Shown piece by piece: positions 8,546 to 12,618 of a stretch of DNA of 12,618 nucleotides. The stretch is from positions 1 through 12,618 of the forward strand of contig JACORX010000362.1 of the NCBI GenBank assembly GCA_016179165.1. The letters run 5' to 3'. Position 1 is the first letter of the stretch; the number at the start of each line of letters is the position of its first letter. The position numbers were made by a program, and so were the translations under genes. The notes under the pieces are model-generated. The model ran no database searches, was not told where the DNA came from, and was given only the letters and a program-made list of their open reading frames with translations. Origin of the DNA: Candidatus Rokuibacteriota bacterium. Its GTDB lineage: Bacteria > Methylomirabilota > Methylomirabilia > Rokubacteriales > CSP1-6.

Positions 8546-9621
8546 TTCGTGAAAAAAGCCCGTACCGCGGCCGCGACCTCGTCGATCTCCGACTCCGTGT
8601 GACCCGCCGAGATGGGCAGGGTCAGGATCTCCTTGACGAGACGCTCCGTGTGCTCGAGCGGTCCCGGATCGAGGTACTCGACGGCGGGCTGCCTGTGGCA
8701 GGGCACGGGGTAGTGGATGCCCGTGGCGATGCCCTTGTCCTTCAGGTACGCCGCAAGCTGGTCGCGCTCCCGCGCGCGCACGACGTAGAGGTGGTAGACG
8801 TGGCGCGCGCCCGGGGTCTCGGTCGGCAGCACGAGCGGCAGGCCCGTGAGCGCCGCATTGTAGCGAGCGGCGAGCGTGCGCCGATGATCGTTCATCGCGT
8901 CGAGCCGGCGCAAGAGGACGCGCCCAACGGCGGCCTGGATGTCGTTGAAGCGCAGGTTGAAGCCGATTTCCGCGTGGATGTCCTTGTTCTGCCTGCCGTG
9001 GTCGCGGAGCCGCCGGCAGCGCGCCGCGACTTCGTCGTCCTCCGTGACGAGCAGGCCGCCGTCACCCATCACGGTCAGATTCTTCGACGGGTAAAACGAG
9101 AACGCGCCGGCGCGGCCGAAGGAGCCGACCTTCTTGCCTTGCCACGCGGCGCCGTGGGCCTGGGCGCAGTCCTCCAGCAGCCAGAGCGTGTGCTTGGCGC
9201 AGAGCTCCTGGATCTCGGGAAGGTTGGCGGGGTGGCCGTAGAGGTGCACGGGGACGAACCCGACCGTGCGCGGCGTCACCTTGGCGGCGGCATCCTTGAC
9301 GTCCACCGTATACGTGTCGTCGACGTCCACGAAGACCGGCGTCACACCGGCGAAGCAGATGGCCTCGATGGTCGGAAACGCCGTGTGCGCCGGGACCAGG
9401 ATCTCGTCGCCCGCCTTGGCGTTGAAGGCCTTGATGAGCATCCAGAGCGCGGCCGTGGCGCTGGTCGTGAGCACGGCGTGCTTGGCGCCGTTGTAGGCGG
9501 CGAATTCCTTCTCGAACTCCTTGCACTGGGGGCCCAGGATGTACTGGCCCGACTCGACGGCCGCGATGACCGCCTTCTTGATCTCGTCGTCCACCGGCGG
9601 ACGTGACAGCGGAATCGGCAT
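8542..9621 (-). CDS. DegT/DnrJ/EryC1-family PLP-dependent sugar aminotransferase
   Basis: The protein has 359 residues, a normal family length. Signatures include the N-terminal PLSRPPVDDEI and ESGQYILGPQ segments, the phosphate-binding TTSATAALW (52-60), the cofactor-contacting EDCAQAHGA (150-158) and the Schiff-base lysine K180 in SFYPSKN. It should transfer an amino group, usually from glutamate, to a keto-nucleotide sugar. I set the start at 9621, preceded by AGGAGGAG at good distance. The frame is open further upstream, but that extension overlaps the flavin reductase gene and does not resemble the family. It begins 13 bp after the flavin reductase stop and overlaps the glycosyltransferase start by 4 bp. 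The exact sugar (perosamine, bacillosamine, 3-amino-glucuronate and others are possible) cannot be assigned. Confidence 0.93.
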   Translation of the reverse strand: MPIPLSRPPVDDEIKKAVIAAVESGQYILGPQCKEFEKEFAAYNGAKHAVLTTSATAALWMLIKAFNAKAGDEILVPAHTAFPTIEAICFAGVTPVFVDVDDTYTVDVKDAAAKVTPRTVGFVPVHLYGHPANLPEIQELCAKHTLWLLEDCAQAHGAAWQGKKVGSFGRAGAFSFYPSKNLTVMGDGGLLVTEDDEVAARCRRLRDHGRQNKDIHAEIGFNLRFNDIQAAVGRVLLRRLDAMNDHRRTLAARYNAALTGLPLVLPTETPGARHVYHLYVVRARERDQLAAYLKDKGIATGIHYPVPCHRQPAVEYLDPGPLEHTERLVKEILTLPISAGHTESEIDEVAAAVRAFFTK

Positions 9622-9634
9622 TACGGACTCCTCC

Positions 9635-10129
9635 TCAGGTGTGGATGCGGCGATACGCGCCGCGGTAGTACAGCAGCGGTTCGAGGCCGGCGTCGGCGCG
9701 AGAGTCCGCGGCCTCGACGCGGCCCACGAAGATCGTGTGGTCGCCGGCGGGATAGGCATGGACGGTCTCGCACTCGAGCTCGGCCAGTGAATCCTCGAGC
9801 ACGGGCAGCCCAAGCGCGCTCTGACGGAAGTCGCAACCGTCGAACTTCTCCGAGGGGTGCGCGGCGGGCTTGGTGGCGAAGCGCGTGGACACGGCCTCGT
9901 GGTGGTCCGCCAGGATGTTGACGGCGAAGCGCCTGGCGGCCGCGAGGGCCTGATAACTGTGCGCGTCGTGGGCCACGCAGACCAGGATGAGCGGCGGGGC
10001 GAGGGAAACCGATGTGAAGGCGCTGGCGGTGAGGCCGGCGGGGCGGCCCTGGGGATCCATCGTGGTGATGACGGTCACGCCCGAGCAGAAGTGACCAAGG
10101 ACGCGGCGGAAGTCATCCGATGAAATCAC
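9635..10129 (-). CDS. Flavin reductase-like FMN-binding split-barrel protein
   Basis: The protein has 164 residues. Family features in order are DDFRRVLGHFCSGVTVITT near the N-terminus, GLTASAFTSVSLAPPLILVCV (flavin contact), FAVNILADHH, EKFDG, and the NAD(P)H-side GDHTIFVGRVEA near residues 127-138. It should reduce FMN or FAD with NAD(P)H, typically supplying a partner monooxygenase; no such partner is in the window. The start is the GTG at 10129, since upstream in-frame codons (up to 10291) give non-family sequence and overlap the divergent promoter region. No clear ribosome site precedes the GTG, while a promoter-like pair ends 6 bases before it, so a leaderless message is possible. It is the first gene of the minus-strand run with the aminotransferase, glycosyltransferase and exporter; its link with them is positional only. 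Confidence 0.88.
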   Translation of the reverse strand: MISSDDFRRVLGHFCSGVTVITTMDPQGRPAGLTASAFTSVSLAPPLILVCVAHDAHSYQALAAARRFAVNILADHHEAVSTRFATKPAAHPSEKFDGCDFRQSALGLPVLEDSLAELECETVHAYPAGDHTIFVGRVEAADSRADAGLEPLLYYRGAYRRIHT

Positions 10130-10135
10130 CTGTCT

Positions 10136-10164
10136 TTTGTAGCAGTTCTGCGCCGATTTTTCAA
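10136..10164 (-). promoter_or_regulatory. Candidate sigma-70-type promoter of the flavin reductase run (leaderless)
   Basis: On the minus strand TTGAAA (10164-10159) and TACAAA (10141-10136) are separated by 17 bases. The predicted transcription start falls on the G of the GTG codon at 10129. The -10 box matches TATAAT at 4 of 6 positions, so confidence is moderate. Confidence 0.45.
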
Positions 10165-10204
10165 CCTCTTTGCGGGGTTGGAGCGCACTCGGGCGGGCTC
10201 TTCC

Positions 10205-10234
10205 TTGACGCTTGCCTGCGGCGGACCCTATACT
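10205..10234 (+). promoter_or_regulatory. Sigma-70-type promoter of the Mrp-like gene
   Basis: TTGACG (10205-10210) and TATACT (10229-10234) are separated by 18 bases, 5/6 matches in each box. The predicted start near 10241 gives a leader of about 38 bases to the ATG at 10279. It sits in the 149-bp gap divergent from the flavin reductase. Confidence 0.7.
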
Positions 10235-10278
10235 CCAGCGAGACGCATCGATCGCAGTCTCAGGAGACGACAACCCCC

Positions 10279-11106
10279 ATGGCAGAGACACCCAGGCCCG
10301 GCCCCCAGGCGGCCGCTCTCATCCCCGACGTCAAGTACACGGTCGCCGTGTCGTCCGGAAAGGGCGGGGTGGGTAAGTCCACCGTCGCCGTCAACCTGGC
10401 GCTGGCGCTCAAGCGGCAAGGGCACACGGTCGGCCTCGTGGACGTCGACGTCTACGGCCCCGACGTGCCGCTCATGATGGGCACCAAGGGCAAGCCCGGG
10501 ATGTTCGAGAACAAGATCATCACCGTAGAGGCCCACGGCATCAAGATCATGTCCATCGGTCTCCTCGTCGACGAGCGCGAGGCGCTGGTCTGGCGCGGGC
10601 CCATGATCCACTCGGCCGTCCAGCAGTTCCTGCGCGACGTCCTGTGGGGCCCGCTCGACTTCCTCGTCTTCGACATGCCGCCGGGCACGGGCGACGCCCA
10701 GCTCTCGCTCTCCCAGGTGGTCCCGCTGGGCGGCGTCGTCATGGTGACGACACCTCAGGACGTGGCGCTGCTCGACGTCCGCAAGGCGCTCGCCATGTTC
10801 CGTAAGCTCAACGTGCCCATTCTCGGGCTCGTCGAGAACATGAGCTGCTTCATCGCGCCCGACACGGGCGCCAAGTACGCCATCTTCGGAGAGGGCGGCG
10901 GCGACAAGGTCGCCGAGGAGTTCGGCGTGCCGCTCCTGGCGCACATCCCGCTCGAGATCGACACGCGCAAGGGCGGTGACGCGGGCATCCCCATCGTGGT
11001 TGGCCAGCCCGCCTCGGCCCAGGCCGCGGCCTTCCTGGCGCTGGCGGGCGCCGTCGCCGCGCGCCTCGAGGCGGTCTCGGCGCTCAAGATGCCGACCATC
11101 GGCTGA
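10279..11106 (+). CDS. Mrp/ApbC (NBP35-like) P-loop ATPase, short form lacking CxxC
   Basis: The protein has 275 residues. The deviant Walker A SGKGGVGKS (26-34), VDVDVYGPDVP (54-64) and FDMPPGTGD (131-139) are diagnostic of the Mrp/NBP35 group of SIMIBI ATPases, which bind and transfer Fe-S clusters in the cytoplasm. Two things differ from E. coli Mrp. The N-terminal DUF59/MIP18 domain is absent, and in the C-terminal segment where many relatives have a CPxCG motif this one reads ENMSCFIAPDTG, leaving only C190. The start at 10279 is chosen because the P-loop then begins about 26 residues in and an AGGAG lies 12 bases upstream; the frame is open back to 10120 but that stretch contains the promoter. 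It may serve Fe-S enzymes such as the molybdoenzyme, but nothing in the layout shows this. Confidence 0.93.
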   Translation: MAETPRPGPQAAALIPDVKYTVAVSSGKGGVGKSTVAVNLALALKRQGHTVGLVDVDVYGPDVPLMMGTKGKPGMFENKIITVEAHGIKIMSIGLLVDEREALVWRGPMIHSAVQQFLRDVLWGPLDFLVFDMPPGTGDAQLSLSQVVPLGGVVMVTTPQDVALLDVRKALAMFRKLNVPILGLVENMSCFIAPDTGAKYAIFGEGGGDKVAEEFGVPLLAHIPLEIDTRKGGDAGIPIVVGQPASAQAAAFLALAGAVAARLEAVSALKMPTIG

Positions 11107-11118
11107 GCCGGCGTCCGC

Positions 11119-11163
11119 GGTGGCCCTCGACGACCTCTTCACCCAGCTGAGCGGCGACCGGTG
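11119..11163 (+). CDS. Possible 14-codon leader ORF upstream of the PDZ gene
   Basis: GTG at 11119 opens a frame encoding VALDDLFTQLSGDR and ends with TGA (11161-11163 region, within GGTGATG), touching the ATG of the PDZ gene in a stop/start overlap. No ribosome site is evident for it, and none for the PDZ gene either, so coupled translation would explain how the latter is initiated. The peptide is not recognisable, and this could simply be chance. Confidence 0.2.
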
Positions 11164-11856
11164 ATGAAGGGCGTCGTGATGCTGGCGCTGCTGCTGCTCG
11201 CGCCGATGGCGCCCGCCGATCCGGCTTGGGCGGCCTGGGGATGGCTCGGCGTGCGCATCCGGGACCTGTCGGAGCAGGAGATGGAGGAGATCTCGCAAAA
11301 GTTCGGGCTGCGAGAGGGGTTCGGCGTGGTCATCGTCGCGGTGATGAAGGAGACGCCCGCCGAGGCCTCGGGGCTCAAGAACGGCGACCTCGTGGTGGCG
11401 TTCCGCGACAGGCCGGTGGTCGACACACGGACGCTCCAGTGGCTCATCGCGTCGACCTCGGTCGGGGAGCCGGTGCCGCTGACGGTGCTGCGGCGCGACG
11501 CCGGGCGGCGCGGTGTCACGGTGCGGGTCGGCCGAATGCCCGACACGGTCGCCGCGGACCGCATCGCCGCGGAGTTCGGCTTCCTCGTGCGGGATCCCGG
11601 CGCGCAAGGCGAGGGGCCCGTCGCGCGCCTGGCGGACGGCCCGCCCGCGGTAGGCGTGGTGGTGGCACGGAGCTCCGCGGCGGCGGCGGGGCTCCAGGTG
11701 GGCGATGTGCTGGTCGAGGTCGACGGCCGCCCGGTGCTGACGTTGGCCGCCGTGCGCGAGGCGCTGCTGACTTCGTCCCTCGAGCGGCCGCTGCCTCTCG
11801 TCGTCCGCCGGGATTCCGAGCGCGTGCCGCTGCTGCTCAAGACGCCGTCCCGGTAA
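11164..11856 (+). CDS. Secreted protein with two PDZ domains, no protease domain
   Basis: The product is 230 residues from the ATG at 11164 (a GTG one codon earlier is an alternative). A Sec signal peptide (MKGVVMLALLLLAPMAPA, cleavage after AWA near 23-25) indicates export. PDZ 1 (about 26-120) begins WGWLGVRIRDLSEQE and has the SGLKNGDLVVAFRDRPV segment. PDZ 2 (about 145-225) has AAAAGLQVGDVLVEVDGRPV. This pattern is like the C-terminal PDZ pair of DegP/HtrA-type proteins, but the trypsin-like catalytic domain is absent, and there is no sign of a fused or broken protease upstream. It probably acts as an envelope peptide-binding or adaptor protein. There is no clear ribosome site. It follows the Mrp-like gene by 57 bp on the same strand and may be cotranscribed with it. 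Confidence 0.85.
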   Translation: MKGVVMLALLLLAPMAPADPAWAAWGWLGVRIRDLSEQEMEEISQKFGLREGFGVVIVAVMKETPAEASGLKNGDLVVAFRDRPVVDTRTLQWLIASTSVGEPVPLTVLRRDAGRRGVTVRVGRMPDTVAADRIAAEFGFLVRDPGAQGEGPVARLADGPPAVGVVVARSSAAAAGLQVGDVLVEVDGRPVLTLAAVREALLTSSLERPLPLVVRRDSERVPLLLKTPSR

Positions 11857-11876
11857 CCCACAATCAACAGTTGTCA

Positions 11877-11897
11877 AGGCGCTCGGGGAAAGCGCCT
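11877..11897 (+). terminator. 7-bp hairpin between the PDZ gene and the carbamoyltransferase gene
   Basis: AGGCGCT (11877-11883) and AGCGCCT (11891-11897) pair perfectly around the loop CGGGGAA. It starts 20 bp after the PDZ stop and has no T-run, so it is a weak terminator candidate. It also overlaps the -35 area of the next promoter and could be an operator. Confidence 0.4.
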
Positions 11898-11905
11898 CGG
11901 CCCGA

Positions 11906-11911
11906 TATAAT
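11906..11911 (+). promoter_or_regulatory. TATAAT -10 box immediately upstream of the carbamoyltransferase
   Basis: A perfect TATAAT ends 9 bases before the ATG at 11921, so the transcript would begin about 3 bases before the start codon. The -35 area at 17 bp spacing (TCGGGG, 11883-11888) is poor and lies at the hairpin; TTGTCA at 11871-11876 is too far away. A GGGGAA stretch directly before the ATG is too close to be a good ribosome site. Confidence 0.45.
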
Positions 11912-11920
11912 GCCGGGGAA

Positions 11921-12618
11921 ATGATCGTCCTCGGCATCAACGAAACCCACGGCGCCACGGCGGCCGTCCTTCGGGACGGCCGCATCGTGGGCTGCGCCTC
12001 CGAAGAGCGCTTCACCCGCCTCAAGAACGACGCCGGCTATCCGCGGCTCGCCATCGATGCGCTCCTCAGGGAATGCGGCGTTCTCCCGGCGGAGATCGAC
12101 GTTGTCGCCCTCTCGGGCGCCCGCGCCGCCTCGCGAGAGTGGCTCAACCGGGTGCTCCACGACGAGGGCTACGGCAAGGAGTACTACGGCGTCACGTGGC
12201 CGTCTCCACGCCGTGCGCTCGAGAAGAAGATGCGGAAGTGGGGCGCGAAGTTCGGCCTCATCGACGCCTCGCGCGGCAAGTTCGGCATTACGCAAAGCGA
12301 GCGGTTCGCCTTCGTCACCGAGCACCTCGGCATCTCCATGGACCGGATCCTCTGCCTCGACCACCACGCCTGCCACGCCGCCGCGGCCTACTACGGCTCC
12401 GGTTTCCAGGACAGGGACGCGCTGGTCCTGACCAACGACAACTCCGGCGACGGCCTTTGCGCCACGGCCTCGACGGGCAAGTCCCTCGATCTCACCCGCC
12501 ATGAAGCGACGCCCTCGTCGCCGGGCTCGCTCGGCGCCTTCTACTCCTTTGTTACGCTGGCGCTTGGGATGAAGTTCGGCGAGCACGAGTACAAGGTCAT
12601 GGGCATGGCGCCCTACGC
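11921..12618 (+). CDS. NodU/CmcH-family carbamoyltransferase, N-terminal part (runs off the right edge)
   Basis: My translation gives 232 codons with no stop before the window edge; the family is usually 550-600 residues. Family signatures are the N-terminal MIVLGINETHGATAAVLRDG with ASEERFTR (26-33), the metal-binding-type LDHHACHAAAAYYGSGF (146-162), NDNSGDG (172-178), and GSLGAFYSFVTLALGMKFGEHEYKVMGMAPY (202-232). Members use carbamoyl phosphate and ATP, via a carbamoyl-adenylate, to O-carbamoylate sugars, antibiotics or Nod factors. Given the sugar aminotransferase, glycosyltransferase and exporter nearby, surface-glycan carbamoylation is a reasonable but unproven role. The ATG at 11921 aligns with the family's usual N-terminus; the leader is very short. 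Confidence 0.92.
   Translation, partial: MIVLGINETHGATAAVLRDGRIVGCASEERFTRLKNDAGYPRLAIDALLRECGVLPAEIDVVALSGARAASREWLNRVLHDEGYGKEYYGVTWPSPRRALEKKMRKWGAKFGLIDASRGKFGITQSERFAFVTEHLGISMDRILCLDHHACHAAAAYYGSGFQDRDALVLTNDNSGDGLCATASTGKSLDLTRHEATPSSPGSLGAFYSFVTLALGMKFGEHEYKVMGMAPY

Noticed and set aside
10228..12024. 598-residue open frame on the minus strand opposite the Mrp-like and PDZ genes
   Set aside because: Low-complexity Arg/His/Asp-rich translation typical of the antisense of high-GC genes; the plus strand carries clear family motifs across the same span.
11864..12586. 240-residue minus-strand open frame opposite the carbamoyltransferase
   Set aside because: Antisense shadow; the plus-strand frame has the NodU/CmcH signatures although it runs off the window edge.

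Overview
This is high-GC bacterial DNA. Most genes lie on the minus strand, and a short plus-strand block begins near 10.2 kb. The gene style suggests an uncultivated high-GC lineage such as Rokubacteria/Methylomirabilota or a deltaproteobacterium; this is a guess from gene content and composition, and no taxonomic marker gene is present. No tRNA, rRNA, CRISPR array, IS element or transposase gene was seen.

Block 1 (minus strand, 5472 down to 1) looks like a complete signal-to-output module. A PhnD-family periplasmic binding protein, a membrane PAS/HAMP histidine kinase and an NtrC-type sigma-54 response regulator are joined by two 4-bp stop/start overlaps. Directly downstream of the regulator there is a strong sigma-54 (-24/-12) promoter, with a 9+9 bp dyad about 74 bp upstream of the predicted transcription start. 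The promoter faces a 76-residue Tat-exported small protein and a Tat-exported [4Fe-4S] molybdopterin oxidoreductase that runs off the left edge. The layout closely parallels the arsenite-responsive AioX-AioS-AioR system, which controls a molybdoenzyme through RpoN. The enzyme here, however, has four Fe-S cysteines and a candidate Cys ligand to Mo, and so is not an arsenite oxidase large subunit. The substrate is unknown.

Block 2 (minus strand, 10129 down to 5667) is a tightly packed run: flavin reductase, DegT/DnrJ/EryC1 sugar aminotransferase, GT4 glycosyltransferase and MsbA-type ABC exporter. The last three form a plausible unit that makes and exports an amino-sugar-containing surface glycan or glycolipid. 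The flavin reductase's role there is not evident.

Block 3 (plus strand, 10205 to the right edge) holds a sigma-70 promoter, a short Mrp/ApbC-like P-loop ATPase that has lost the usual C-terminal CxxC, a secreted double-PDZ protein, and the first 232 codons of a NodU/CmcH-type carbamoyltransferase. The flavin reductase and the carbamoyltransferase each have a -10-like element so close to the start codon that leaderless or nearly leaderless transcripts are predicted.

Block 1 has visibly more mixed codon use (AGG/AGA/CGA arginine codons, lower GC at third positions) than blocks 2 and 3, so the sensory/molybdoenzyme module may have a different history from its neighbours.
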